A stretch of 64,000 nucleotides of DNA from VXNE01 sp965248075 (lineage in GTDB: Bacteria; Pseudomonadota; Gammaproteobacteria; Pseudomonadales; Azotimanducaceae), in the NCBI GenBank assembly GCA_965248075.1, contig CBDFIL010000003.1:558001-622000 (forward strand), read 5' to 3'. Both the position numbers and the translations under genes were made by a program. Below are positions 40,047 through 48,669 of the stretch, piece by piece (positions within the stretch are counted from its first letter, which is position 1; the number at the start of each line of letters is the position of its first letter). The notes below the pieces were generated by a model. The model was not told where the DNA came from, ran no database searches, and saw nothing but the letters and a program-made list of their open reading frames with translations.

Positions 40047-42025
40047 GTCGGCGCCGCCAGTTCGCGCTGGCGTGCATCGTCCATCGACCAGGGCAGCCAG
40101 GGCGACAGATCGGCCGGTGGCCGGCCGCCGTTCTCGGCGCACGCCGCCAGCCAGGCTTCGAGCCAGCGCAGGACATCGATCCGGTTCAGCGTCAGGGTGC
40201 CGACCACGGAGTACATCAGCGCCGTGAACCGGGCACCGGTTTCACTGTCGGAGCCGAACGACAGGCGGCGTCCGATCACCGGCCCTCTGAGCACGCGCTC
40301 AGCAAAGTTATTGTCCATCGGGGTGCGCGGCCGGGCGACGAACACGCTCAGCCCCTCGCGGTGGTTGACGAGCGAGCGTAGCGCCTTGCCCTCGCGGGCG
40401 TGCTCCTGCAAGCGGTCGAGTTCCCGCCCGGCGCGCGCGAACAGGCCGTCGAGGGCCGCCTGCAGCGCATCCTGCGCCGCGTCGAACACGGCGCTCTGGC
40501 GCTCCACGGTCGGGTCGTAGCGGGCCAGCCGCGCCTCGTTCAGGCGGTAGATGGCGGCGATCCGGGCGAGCCATGCCTGGCACCAGCCGGTGAGGTCGAC
40601 CTGCGCAGCGGCGCACTGGATGAAGTCGCGGCGCATGTGCGCCCAGCAGAACTGCAGGGTCACCATGCCGCCGAGCAGCCGCGCCAGCTTCTTGTAGGCG
40701 CTGTAGCGATCGCAGACGATCACCGTGCCGGACCGGAGTTCCCCGAACAGCGTCGCCGCCGCCTCGGCGCTGCGGCTCGGGTCGATGTGGAAGTAGACCG
40801 CGTTGTTGCCGACCGAGGTCCACAGCCAGGCGCGCGCCGAACGGCCCTCAACGCGCAGCGCCTGTACCCGCCAGGTGGTCTCGTCGGCGTGGCGCAGCGC
40901 GGATGCGTTCTGGTGCGCGCGGATCGCCTCGGCGAGCGGCTCGAACAGGGGCACGAAGCGCGGCGCGCTGTCGGCCAGCGTGCCGGGCGCGACCGGCAGC
41001 CCCTGGTCCCCCAGCCACGCGGCGACCCGGTGCAGCGGGCGCAGGCACGCGTAGTGCTCGAACAGGAAGCGTGACCATACGCTCGTGCCGTACGGCGTGC
41101 TGGGGAACAGCCGCGGCACCGGCGGTGCCGTGAGTTCCGCTGGCGACGATGCGCAGCCGCACCTCCGCCGCCAGCGCCCGCGCCGGATCACCCGCCGGTG
41201 GGCGCGCACCTCGATCTCGAGAAGCGACGACTCGTCGGCGCCGTTCGCTGCGTAGGCCTTCCCGCACGCCGCGCAGACGCGCGCTTCGACCGGCGGGGCG
41301 TGCACCTCCACCCGCTCCTCGATGCCGGGACGCGGCGTGCGTCCGTGGCCGGGCGCGCCGGAGCGCTGGCCTCGACGGCGTCCGCAGCGCGGCGTCTCCT
41401 GCTTCTCGCTCCGGCGCCCGTACAGCGTCCCGGACAGCACCGCCGCGGTCGCGCGCAGCTTCGACAGCTCCGCTTCCAGCGTCCCGACCCGGCCCTGCGA
41501 CGCCTTCGCGGTCCGCCGCAGCCGGGCGTTCTCCTTCGTCAACGCGTTGAGCGCGGTCTTCTGGCGCCGCGACCGGCGCAGAGCCTTGCGTAACTCGGCG
41601 TCCGCCTGGACCTTCGCCCCCGCCGCCGCCTTGCGCAGCCGGGCGACCTCCCTGCGCAGCGATATCTCCGTACCGCGCGGGTGCGGGTCGACGCCCGCTT
41701 CCCCGAGCAGCCGCGTCAGGCGTGCCACCTCGGCTTCGAGAAACAGCGCGTTCTTCGCCGCGCGGCGGGCCGCGTTCGCGTCTTCGACCGCCGCCAGCCG
41801 CTTGCGGCGCGCCTCCTTGAACTGCCACTTCAACGACTCCGCCGTGCTACGGGCGACCACCTCCGCCCACTTCAACTCCTCCGCGCGCGCTTCGGCCGCT
41901 TCCGCCCGCTCCAGGGTCTGCTCGTACAGCCGCCGCCAGTCCGGCGGCGTGCGCACCAAAGCCCCCTCGGCAACGTCGGGGACCGCGGCCACTTCCGTAT
42001 CGCGATACGCCATGCTGGCGACCAT
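40043..42025 (-). CDS. tnpC: IS66 transposase TnpC
   Basis: A 660-residue transposase. Residues about 30-205 form a long alanine- and arginine-rich coiled coil, longer than in typical TnpC. A zinc-binding pair (VCAACGKAY, RRCGCAS) follows. The DDE domain has ALRHADETTWRV, VIVCDRYSAYKKLARLLGG, VTLQFCWAHMRRDF and the final Glu in PMDNNFAERVLRGP. The C-terminal IS66 tail is TALMYSVVGTLTLNRIDVLR. All catalytic residues are present. The stop overlaps the DUF4338 start. Confidence 0.93.
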   Translation of the reverse strand: MVASMAYRDTEVAAVPDVAEGALVRTPPDWRRLYEQTLERAEAAEARAEELKWAEVVARSTAESLKWQFKEARRKRLAAVEDANAARRAAKNALFLEAEVARLTRLLGEAGVDPHPRGTEISLRREVARLRKAAAGAKVQADAELRKALRRSRRQKTALNALTKENARLRRTAKASQGRVGTLEAELSKLRATAAVLSGTLYGRRSEKQETPRCGRRRGQRSGAPGHGRTPRPGIEERVEVHAPPVEARVCAACGKAYAANGADESSLLEIEVRAHRRVIRRGRWRRRCGCASSPAELTAPPVPRLFPSTPYGTSVWSRFLFEHYACLRPLHRVAAWLGDQGLPVAPGTLADSAPRFVPLFEPLAEAIRAHQNASALRHADETTWRVQALRVEGRSARAWLWTSVGNNAVYFHIDPSRSAEAAATLFGELRSGTVIVCDRYSAYKKLARLLGGMVTLQFCWAHMRRDFIQCAAAQVDLTGWCQAWLARIAAIYRLNEARLARYDPTVERQSAVFDAAQDALQAALDGLFARAGRELDRLQEHAREGKALRSLVNHREGLSVFVARPRTPMDNNFAERVLRGPVIGRRLSFGSDSETGARFTALMYSVVGTLTLNRIDVLRWLEAWLAACAENGGRPPADLSPWLPWSMDDARQRELAAPT

Positions 42026-42063
42026 AGCGGAACGCGAACCGTGTTACCAGTCCCTGAAGCTAC

Positions 42064-42089
42064 CCGTCACGACTCGACCGAACGCTTAC
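42064..42089 (-). repeat. IS66 right terminal inverted repeat
   Basis: CCGTCACGACTCGACC...GCTTAC, the mirror of the left end, followed by the ATGTTCCT target duplication. Confidence 0.9.
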
Positions 42090-42150
42090 ATGTTCCTTGC
42101 ATGTCTGCGCGGTGGACCCACCGTGGACAGCTACAATTCTCGCACGGCCT

Positions 42151-42375
42151 GTAGGGGACGCCCTTGTGGCGTCCCGTTTTCGAACACACGCACATCCCCG
42201 GGCGACCACGAGGGTCGCCCCTTTTGTGGAAGACGCGCCAAGGGAACGAAGTGACCGCCGGTGCAGCTTCCATGAAAGGACGGCGTGGCTGGGCCGGAGG
42301 CGGCGCGACGCAAGCGTCGCGTTCCGGTGCGTAGCGAGCTTGCGAGCGAGTACCGGACCGGCTATGGGGCGCTAC
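42151..42375. repeat. REP pair with structured tail, composite copy C
   Basis: It starts GTAGGGGACGCCCTTGTGGC and has the tail shared with copies A and B (CGCGCCAAGGGAACGAAGTG, GGCTGGGCCGGAGGCGGCGC, hairpin GCGACGCAAGCGTCGC). It ends GGGGCGCTAC; the reverse GTAG gives the stop codon of cobT. The 42098-42371 gap holds this element only. Confidence 0.8.
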
Positions 42376-44180
42376 TGCCGCAACTCGAACAGCTCCGCCA
42401 GTTGCTCCGTCATCGCCCCGCCCAGTTGCTCGGGGTCCGTGATCGTCACGGCGCGTCGGTAGTGGTGCGTCACGTCGTGACCGATGCCGATGGCGATGAG
42501 TTCGACCTCGGAGTGGTTCTCGATCTGATCGATGGCGTACTTCAGGTGCTGCTCGAGGTAGTTGTTCGGGTTCACCAGGAGCGTCGAGTTGTCGACCGGC
42601 AGACCGTCGGAGATGACCATGAGGACGCGGCGCTGTTCCTGGCGCATCACGAGACGGTTATGCGCCCAGATGAGCGCTTCGCCGTCGATGTTCTCCTTCA
42701 ATAACTCCTCGCGCATCATGAGGCCGAGGTTGCGCCGCGTACGGCGCCAGGGGTCGTCCGCGGCCTTGTACACGATGTGGCGCAGGTCGTTCAGTCGGCC
42801 CGGGCTCGCCGGCTTGCCGGCATTGATCCACTCCTCCCGTGACTGCCCGCCGCGCCACGCGCGGGTCGTGAAGCCGAGGATCTCGACGCGCACGGAGCAA
42901 CGCTCGAGGGTACGCCCGAGAATGTCGGCGCACACCGCGGCGATCGTGATCGAGCGCCCGCGCATGGAGCCGGAACTGTCGATCAGCATCGTCACGACCG
43001 TGTCGCGGAAGTTGGTTTCCTTCTCCTGCTTGTAGGCCAGCGCGTTCATCGGATCGACGATCACCTGCGTCAACCGCGACGTGTCGAGGATGCCTTCGTC
43101 GAGGTCGAACTCCCAAGCGCGGGTCTGCTTGGCCAGAAGCCGCCGCTGCAGGCGGTTGGCGAGTTTCGAGGTCGCGTGCTGCAGGGAGATGAGTTGCTGG
43201 TCGAGAAGTTGCCGCAGGCGCGACAGCTCGTCCGCTGCGCAAAGTTCTTCCGCCTTCACCACCTCGTCGAACTCGACGGTGTACGGGCGGTAGTTGAAGT
43301 CGACGCGAATGCGACCGGAGTCGTCCGACGTGGTGTTCGGCGCTTCGTCGTCCTCCGCCTGCGCGGCGAGTTCCGACAGGTCCATGTCCGCGTCCATCTC
43401 GACGACGGTCGTCTCGCCGTCCGCGTCCTCCTCGCCGAGCGAGTCCTCGTCGAGTACCACGTCTTCCGGAGAGAGTTCCGACTCCGGGTCCTGCCCCTCG
43501 TCGAGGGATTCGGAGTCCTGCTCGCTGTCTTCCCCGGGCGGGTCGTCGAACTCCGCGGCGAGACCGAGATCGGCCATGATCGAGCGGCACTGACGGGCGA
43601 ACGTCGCCTGGTCCTGGATGACCTCCCGCAGTTGCTCTATGTGCTCACCCGCGCGTTCTTCGACGTAATCGCGCCAGAAGCGCACGACGTTTTCCGCCGA
43701 CGGCGGCAGGGCTCGGCCGGTGAGGTGTTGCCGCACGATCAGGCCCACCGCCACGCTGAGCGGGGCTTCCGTCTCGGCCGTGACCGTGTCGAACGCGGCC
43801 TGGCGACACACCGCCTCCAGCGCGGCATCGAGGTTGCGCGCCACGCCTTCCATGCGCAGCGTGCCGATCGACGCGATGCGCGCGTCCTCAACCCACTGGA
43901 ACAGCTCCTGGGCCGGGCCGGCGCTCGGCGCATGGGCGCGGTGCACGGCATCGTTGTGGTAGCGGCGCCTGAGGGCGAACTCGTCGCCCACACCCCGCAC
44001 CGCGTTGAGTTCCGCCTGGCTGCAGCCGATGTTGGGCAACGGTACGTGTGCGGCGTTGCCGCGCAGGAACGGATTGCCCTTGCCGAAGGTGACGTCGAGT
44101 TCGTCGTCCTCGGCGATCGCGCGCATGGTTGCGGTCGTCGCGCGCTTGAAAGGCTCGAGGGGGCTCTCTTCCTTGTTCAT
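42372..44180 (-). CDS. cobT: Cobaltochelatase subunit CobT-like protein
   Basis: A 602-residue protein. The N-terminal helical domain (PFKRATTATMRAIAEDDELD, then PLPNIGCSQAELNAVRGVGD) is followed by a very acidic linker at about residues 215-280. The C-terminal VWA domain has the metal site VTMLIDSSGSMRGRSITIAA and VLMVISDGLPVDN. It follows cobS with 52 nt between. With CobS it forms the AAA+/VWA chaperone that drives CobN in aerobic insertion of cobalt into hydrogenobyrinate diamide. No cobN or other cobalamin gene lies in the window. The stop codon comes from a REP end. Confidence 0.9.
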   Translation of the reverse strand: MNKEESPLEPFKRATTATMRAIAEDDELDVTFGKGNPFLRGNAAHVPLPNIGCSQAELNAVRGVGDEFALRRRYHNDAVHRAHAPSAGPAQELFQWVEDARIASIGTLRMEGVARNLDAALEAVCRQAAFDTVTAETEAPLSVAVGLIVRQHLTGRALPPSAENVVRFWRDYVEERAGEHIEQLREVIQDQATFARQCRSIMADLGLAAEFDDPPGEDSEQDSESLDEGQDPESELSPEDVVLDEDSLGEEDADGETTVVEMDADMDLSELAAQAEDDEAPNTTSDDSGRIRVDFNYRPYTVEFDEVVKAEELCAADELSRLRQLLDQQLISLQHATSKLANRLQRRLLAKQTRAWEFDLDEGILDTSRLTQVIVDPMNALAYKQEKETNFRDTVVTMLIDSSGSMRGRSITIAAVCADILGRTLERCSVRVEILGFTTRAWRGGQSREEWINAGKPASPGRLNDLRHIVYKAADDPWRRTRRNLGLMMREELLKENIDGEALIWAHNRLVMRQEQRRVLMVISDGLPVDNSTLLVNPNNYLEQHLKYAIDQIENHSEVELIAIGIGHDVTHHYRRAVTITDPEQLGGAMTEQLAELFELRQ

Positions 44181-44232
44181 GACCCGTGTCGCACGCCCCG
44201 GCAGCGCGTGCGCCGCAAAAGATGGTCGCGTG

Positions 44233-45231
44233 CTACGAACGCAACGTGATGCCGCGCGTGGCGTCGCCGAGGTCCTCGCCCATGCAGCGTTGGTAGTACT
44301 CGGCGACCACCGGCCGCTCGAGTTCGTCGCACTTGTTCAGGAACGATACGCGGAAACCGAACGCGAGGTCATCGAAAATGTCCGCATTCTCGGCCCACGT
44401 CAGCACGGTGCGCGGGGACATGACCACGGAGATGTCGCCGTTGACGAATCCCTTGCGCGTCAGGTCCGCCACCGAGACCATGTTGGAGATGATCCGGCGT
44501 CCCTCGTCGGTTTCCTGCCACGCCTTGGCCTTGCCGTAGACGATCTCGACTTCCTGGTCGTGCGCCAGGTAGTTGAGTGTCGTCACGATGTTCCAGCGGT
44601 CCATCTGACCCTGGTTGATCTGCTGCGTGCCGTGATAGAGGCCGGTCGTATCCCCGAGACCGATGGTGTTGGTCGTGGAGAAGAGCCGGAACGCGGGGTG
44701 CGGGCGCACGACGCGGTTCTGGTCGAGCAGCGTGAGCTTGCCCTCGACCTCCAGAACGCGCTGGATCACGAACATGACGTCCGGGCGGCCGGCGTCGTAC
44801 TCGTCGAAGCACAGCGCCGTCGGATGCTGCAGCGCCCACGGCAGGATGCCTTCCTTGAAGCTCGTGACCTGCTGTCCGTCCTCGATGACGATGGCGTCCT
44901 TGCCCACCAGGTCGATGCGGCTGATGTGGCTGTCGAGGTTGACCCGGATGCACGGCCAGTTGAGGCGCGCCGCGACCTGCTCGACATGGGTGGATTTGCC
45001 GGTGCCGTGGTAACCCTGGATCATCACGCGCCGGTTGTGCGCGAAGCCGGCGAGGATCGAGAGGGTCGTGTCGTGATCGAACTGGTAGTCGTTGTCGATG
45101 TCCGGAACGTAGTCCGTCCGCGCGCTGAACGCGGGGACCTTGAGGTCTTGATCGAGGCCGAACGTTTCTCTCACACTGACCGTGGTGTCGGGCATCATGT
45201 CCGGCGACAGGCCGGATTCGTGCACATTCAT
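44233..45231 (-). CDS. cobS: Cobaltochelatase subunit CobS-like AAA+ ATPase
   Basis: A 332-residue protein from ATG 45231 (MNVHESGLSPDMMPDTTVSV). It has the CobS lead DYVPDIDNDYQFDHDTTLSI, Walker A MIQGYHGTGKSTHVEQVAAR, Walker B TALCFDEYDAGRPD, sensor AFRLFSTTNTIGLGD and an arginine-finger region SPRTVLTWAENADIF. The open frame extends upstream of this ATG, but that part is antisense to the phosphatase gene. Works with CobT; see that entry for the missing CobN. Confidence 0.92.
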   Translation of the reverse strand: MNVHESGLSPDMMPDTTVSVRETFGLDQDLKVPAFSARTDYVPDIDNDYQFDHDTTLSILAGFAHNRRVMIQGYHGTGKSTHVEQVAARLNWPCIRVNLDSHISRIDLVGKDAIVIEDGQQVTSFKEGILPWALQHPTALCFDEYDAGRPDVMFVIQRVLEVEGKLTLLDQNRVVRPHPAFRLFSTTNTIGLGDTTGLYHGTQQINQGQMDRWNIVTTLNYLAHDQEVEIVYGKAKAWQETDEGRRIISNMVSVADLTRKGFVNGDISVVMSPRTVLTWAENADIFDDLAFGFRVSFLNKCDELERPVVAEYYQRCMGEDLGDATRGITLRS

Positions 45232-45303
45232 CGCGTGTGCCGCTTCCGAAAAACAAGCGGCGTATTTAACCACTAATCCGCCCCACAAGCAGGACACGGA
45301 ACC

Positions 45304-45852
45304 TTGGTCATCGTCTACATGGTCCGCCACGGCAAGGCCGCCGCCGGCTTCGACGGACACATCGATCCGGGCCTGGATGCCCTCGGCCGGGAGCAGGCCG
45401 AGGCCACCGCCGCGGCACTCGCTCCCCGCGGGCCGCTGCCCGTCCATTCGAGTCCGCTGGCGCGCGCTCGCGAGACCGCGGCACCCCTCGCCAGGCGGTG
45501 GAGCGTGACACCGGCCATCGAGCCCCGGGTCGCCGAGATCCCCTCGCCGACGGACGACCTGCGCGACCGCGCACGTTGGCTGGGGGGCGTGATGGGCGAG
45601 CGCTGGACGAACCTCCCGGAGGCACTGCATGCCTGGCGGCGCGACATGATCGACTGCGTGACGGGTTACAGCGAGGACTGCGTCGTCTTCTGCCACTTCA
45701 TCGCCATCAACGTGATCGTCGGCGCCGCCACCGGAGCGGACGAGATGATCACGTTTCGCCCGGACAACGGTTCCGTGACGAAGATCGGCGTGGACGACGG
45801 GCGGCTGTCGCTGATCGAACTCGGACGCGAAGCCGGAACGCATGTGAACTGA
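45304..45852 (+). CDS. Histidine phosphatase superfamily protein
   Basis: A 182-residue protein. The TTG start gives the N-terminal strand VIVYMVRHGKA with the catalytic RHG; ATG 45319 would remove that strand. Other landmarks: LDALGREQAEATAAALAPRG, VHSSPLARARETAAPLARRW, PRVAEIPSPTDDL and the second histidine in VVFCHFIAINVIVGAA. Substrate not identifiable (SixA- or PGM-like). Divergent from cobS, convergent with the MFS gene with 10 nt between. Confidence 0.85.
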   Translation: MVIVYMVRHGKAAAGFDGHIDPGLDALGREQAEATAAALAPRGPLPVHSSPLARARETAAPLARRWSVTPAIEPRVAEIPSPTDDLRDRARWLGGVMGERWTNLPEALHAWRRDMIDCVTGYSEDCVVFCHFIAINVIVGAATGADEMITFRPDNGSVTKIGVDDGRLSLIELGREAGTHVN

Positions 45853-45862
45853 GCGTCGCGCC

Positions 45863-47158
45863 CTACCCCGTGCGGGAGCGGCTTTGCGCAGGGCGCAGGG
45901 CCGGGTCCTCCTGCCGCGCGAGCACTTCCGGCCAGCGGACGGCCGCGAACGCAAGGGCGACCAGTCCCTCGACGGCGATGATCCAGCAGGCGGTGTCGGC
46001 GCCGAGCCACGACGCCAGGACGCCCAGGTGCGCGAACCCGATCGGGCCGCTGCCGATGCACACGGACAACAGCCCCATCATGCGCTGACGGCTCTCCTCC
46101 GGCGTGTTCAGCATGACGAGGGCGCTCTGCATGGCGGCAAATGCCGCCAGCGCCAGGCCCAGCGCGAGCAGCAACGCACCCGAGAGGATGGCGTGGGTGG
46201 AGTTCGCGAACGCCGTCGCCGCCACCAGGTAGACGAGCACGCCCAGGACGAAGAGCTGACGGAAGCGCCGATGCCGGGCGAACGCCGCCATGCCGAGCGC
46301 GCCGAGCAGCGAACCGAGCCCTTCCATGCTCGCCAGCACACCGATCTCGAACGGCGCCAGGTGCAGCTTCTCGGCGCCGAGCACCGGCACCATCGAGATG
46401 ACCGGGAAACCCCAGACGTTGAACACCACCGTCACCGCCAGAATGCCCTGCACGACGGGCAGCCGGCCGAGTTGCGCGACGGCGCCCCGGATCCGGCCCG
46501 TGACCGTGCCCGCCGCCCGCGCCGCGTGCCGCACCGTACGGGGCAGGCCGATGAGGATGGCGAAGGCGATGCCGTATGCCCCCGCTGCCAGCGCGAACGC
46601 CCCTTCCATCCCCGCGAGGGCATACAGCGCGCCGCCGAGGATCGGCCCGAGCATGCGGGTTCCGGAACTCGCGACGGTATCGAGACTCATGGCGGCGCCG
46701 ACCCGGGCGCTGCCGGCGGCATCCGCGAGGAGCGTGCGCCGTACCGGAAAGTCCGTCGCCCAGGCGATGCCCGTGACGAACGCCCCCACGCCGACGTGCC
46801 AGACCGCCAGCCGGCCGAGGAACGCGAGGCCCGCCAGCGCCACGGCGAGCACGGTCAACATGGCCAACGTCGCCAGCAACACGCGGCGGCGGTCGAGGCG
46901 ACTGGCGACTTCGCCGCCGAATACGCCGAACAGCGCGAGCGGCAGCATGCGCAGCATCAACATGGCCGCGACCAGGAGCGGCGACCCGGTCTCCTCGAAC
47001 ACGAAGATGCCTACCGCGAGCATCTCCAGCCAACGCGCCGTGGCGGCGAAGGCGCCGGCGAGCCACAGGCGCAGGAAGGCGGCATCCGCAAGGAGCGGCC
47101 GACGCTCAGGGATGGCGCAGATAGTCGAGTTCCGTTCCCAACCCCGGCGCCCGCGCAC
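45863..47158 (-). CDS. MFS transporter, EntS/MFS_3-like
   Basis: A 12-helix transporter: ADAAFLRLWLAGAFAATARW, FGGEVASRLDRRRVLLATLA (motif A), DFPVRRTLLADAAGSARVGA, FARHRRFRQLFVLGVLVYLV. The natural start is unclear. No ATG precedes the first helix, and the two adjacent GTG codons at 47161 and 47158 would place the start inside the 3' end of holA. I give 47158, 431 residues. Export role, substrate unknown. It occupies the place after holA where nadD is common. Confidence 0.78.
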   Translation of the reverse strand: MRGRRGWERNSTICAIPERRPLLADAAFLRLWLAGAFAATARWLEMLAVGIFVFEETGSPLLVAAMLMLRMLPLALFGVFGGEVASRLDRRRVLLATLAMLTVLAVALAGLAFLGRLAVWHVGVGAFVTGIAWATDFPVRRTLLADAAGSARVGAAMSLDTVASSGTRMLGPILGGALYALAGMEGAFALAAGAYGIAFAILIGLPRTVRHAARAAGTVTGRIRGAVAQLGRLPVVQGILAVTVVFNVWGFPVISMVPVLGAEKLHLAPFEIGVLASMEGLGSLLGALGMAAFARHRRFRQLFVLGVLVYLVAATAFANSTHAILSGALLLALGLALAAFAAMQSALVMLNTPEESRQRMMGLLSVCIGSGPIGFAHLGVLASWLGADTACWIIAVEGLVALAFAAVRWPEVLARQEDPALRPAQSRSRTG

Positions 47159-48125
47159 CACCGGCGAGGAACAGCGCGAGCCGTTCCAGGGATCGCCAGG
47201 CATCGCCGCGCAGCATGCCCTTGGCCTGCAGATCGAGGAGGGCGCATTCGGCGACGGCAGCTTCGAGGCCCCGCGTACGCAGCCGCTTCGCGAGGCGCTC
47301 GAGCGCACGCACGCGCTGGGGCGGGAGGCGGGGGCGTTTGCCCTGGGCGATGCGCAACGCGTGGCGCAGCTGACTCGCGACCGCGCCCAGGATCAGGAAC
47401 ACCGGAACGCCCTCCTGACGCAGCACCCGGATCACCTTGCGGGTCCGCGCCGCCTCGCCCGCACAGGCGGCATCCATGAGTTCGAACGTGTCGAAATGCG
47501 ACGAGTCGCCGACCGCCTCGGACAGCGCGTCGACATCCACCGGCGAGCGGACACCGGCGAGTTTCAGCTTCTCGATCTCCTGGACGGCGGCCAGCAGGTT
47601 GCCCTCGACCCGGTCGACCAGGAGCGCGAGGGCGTCTCGCGAGAGTTCGAGCCCGGCCGCCTTGCAGCGGCGCCCGAGCCAGCGCGGCAACTCGCGTGCC
47701 CCGAGGGGCCAGACGAGTACCGTCACGCCCGCCTTGTCGATCGCCTTGAACCAGGCGCTCGAGCGCTGGCGGGCCTCCAGACGGGTCGTGCGAATGAGAA
47801 ACAACGTGTCGTCGAACGGTGCGGCGAGGTAGCCGCGCAACGCGTCCGACGCCTTGCGGTCGAAACCCTTCGGCGGCAGCCGCACGTCCAGGATGCGGCG
47901 CTCTGCCAGCAGCGAGAGATTGCTGGCGGAGGCAAACACGGCGTTCCAGTCCATGCCCCCCGCGCCGTCGACCACGTTGCGCTCGGCGTGCCCACGCCCC
48001 CTTGCGGCCTCGACGATCGCGTCGCAGGCTTCCTGCACGAGCAGCGTCTCGTCGCCAGAGACCAGGTAGACCGGCGCGAGACCCTTGGCGAGGTGGCCGT
48101 CGAGATCGTCGGTGCGTACCTGCAT
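47106..48125 (-). CDS. holA: DNA polymerase III delta subunit
   Basis: A 339-residue clamp-loader subunit. Landmarks: LAPVYLVSGDETLLVQEACD at the N-terminus (the degenerate ATP-binding region), LSLLAERRILDVRLP, LIRTTRLEARQRSSAWFKAI, LLVDRVEGNLLAAVQEIEKL, VGDSSHFDTFELMDAACAG and the C-terminal DYLRHP. It opens the beta clamp as part of the gamma complex. It follows lptE with 10 nt between, in the conserved leuS-lptE-holA operon. Length matches E. coli HolA (343). Confidence 0.93.
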   Translation of the reverse strand: MQVRTDDLDGHLAKGLAPVYLVSGDETLLVQEACDAIVEAARGRGHAERNVVDGAGGMDWNAVFASASNLSLLAERRILDVRLPPKGFDRKASDALRGYLAAPFDDTLFLIRTTRLEARQRSSAWFKAIDKAGVTVLVWPLGARELPRWLGRRCKAAGLELSRDALALLVDRVEGNLLAAVQEIEKLKLAGVRSPVDVDALSEAVGDSSHFDTFELMDAACAGEAARTRKVIRVLRQEGVPVFLILGAVASQLRHALRIAQGKRPRLPPQRVRALERLAKRLRTRGLEAAVAECALLDLQAKGMLRGDAWRSLERLALFLAGGARAPGLGTELDYLRHP

Positions 48126-48135
48126 GGCAGCGGTC

Positions 48136-48669
48136 CTATGCGCCGTGCGCGCGTGCGGCGACGCGTCCGAGGCTCCTGACGACGCGTTGCACGAGGTCGG
48201 CGCGCAGTTCGCGCACGATCAGGGTCTCTTCCTCGCGACTGCCGATGAGGTTGTCGACGTCCAGGCGATAGGTCCGCTGCGCACGCATGGTCCGGGTGGG
48301 AACCAGCACTTCGCCCTCCCCGTCCTCGGCGCCGAAGGACACCACGAGCCCCATCTCGTACTCCGCGACGCGCGCGCCACCCGTCACCGACGCACCCCTG
48401 CGCAACTCACGCTCGCCGGAGAGGCGCACCACGACCTCCGCATCGGCGCGGTCCCGGACCACGATCACGCCGGACCCTTCGAGTGCCCGGGTCAGGTCGC
48501 GCGACAGCGACACGGAGGCGTCGGCGGCGATGTAGACGCGGGCCAGGCCGTCGAGATCCCAGGTGCGCAGGTGGAAACCGCAACCGGAGGCGAGCAGGAG
48601 CACGGCCAGCACGCACCAGGTCGACGCGGCTCCGCGCCGGTCCGGGCACAAGCCGCGCCGCGCGGTCAT
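48136..48669 (-). CDS. lptE: LPS-assembly lipoprotein LptE
   Basis: A 177-residue lipoprotein from the ATG that overlaps the leuS stop (ATGA). Lipobox VLLLASGCGFHLR, where GCGFHLR is the LptE/RlpB signature. It continues LARVYIAADASVSLSRDLTR, YRLDVDNLIGSREEE and LVQRVVRSLGRV. It plugs and assembles the LptD outer-membrane translocon. This supports a lipopolysaccharide-bearing Gram-negative host. Confidence 0.92.
   Translation of the reverse strand: MTARRGLCPDRRGAASTWCVLAVLLLASGCGFHLRTWDLDGLARVYIAADASVSLSRDLTRALEGSGVIVVRDRADAEVVVRLSGERELRRGASVTGGARVAEYEMGLVVSFGAEDGEGEVLVPTRTMRAQRTYRLDVDNLIGSREEETLIVRELRADLVQRVVRSLGRVAARAHGA

Larger units (their letters stand above)
39130..42089 (-). mobile_element. 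Complete IS66-family element (TnpC plus DUF4338 gene)
   Basis: A 2960-bp element with 26-bp perfect terminal inverted repeats beginning GTAAGCGTTCGG. It is flanked by the 8-bp direct repeat ATGTTCCT (39122-39129 and 42090-42097). GTAA ends and an 8-bp duplication are standard for IS66. It encodes TnpC and a DruA-like protein on the minus strand and lacks TnpA and TnpB. Both genes are open and the target duplication is perfect, so the insertion is recent and possibly active. Confidence 0.93.
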
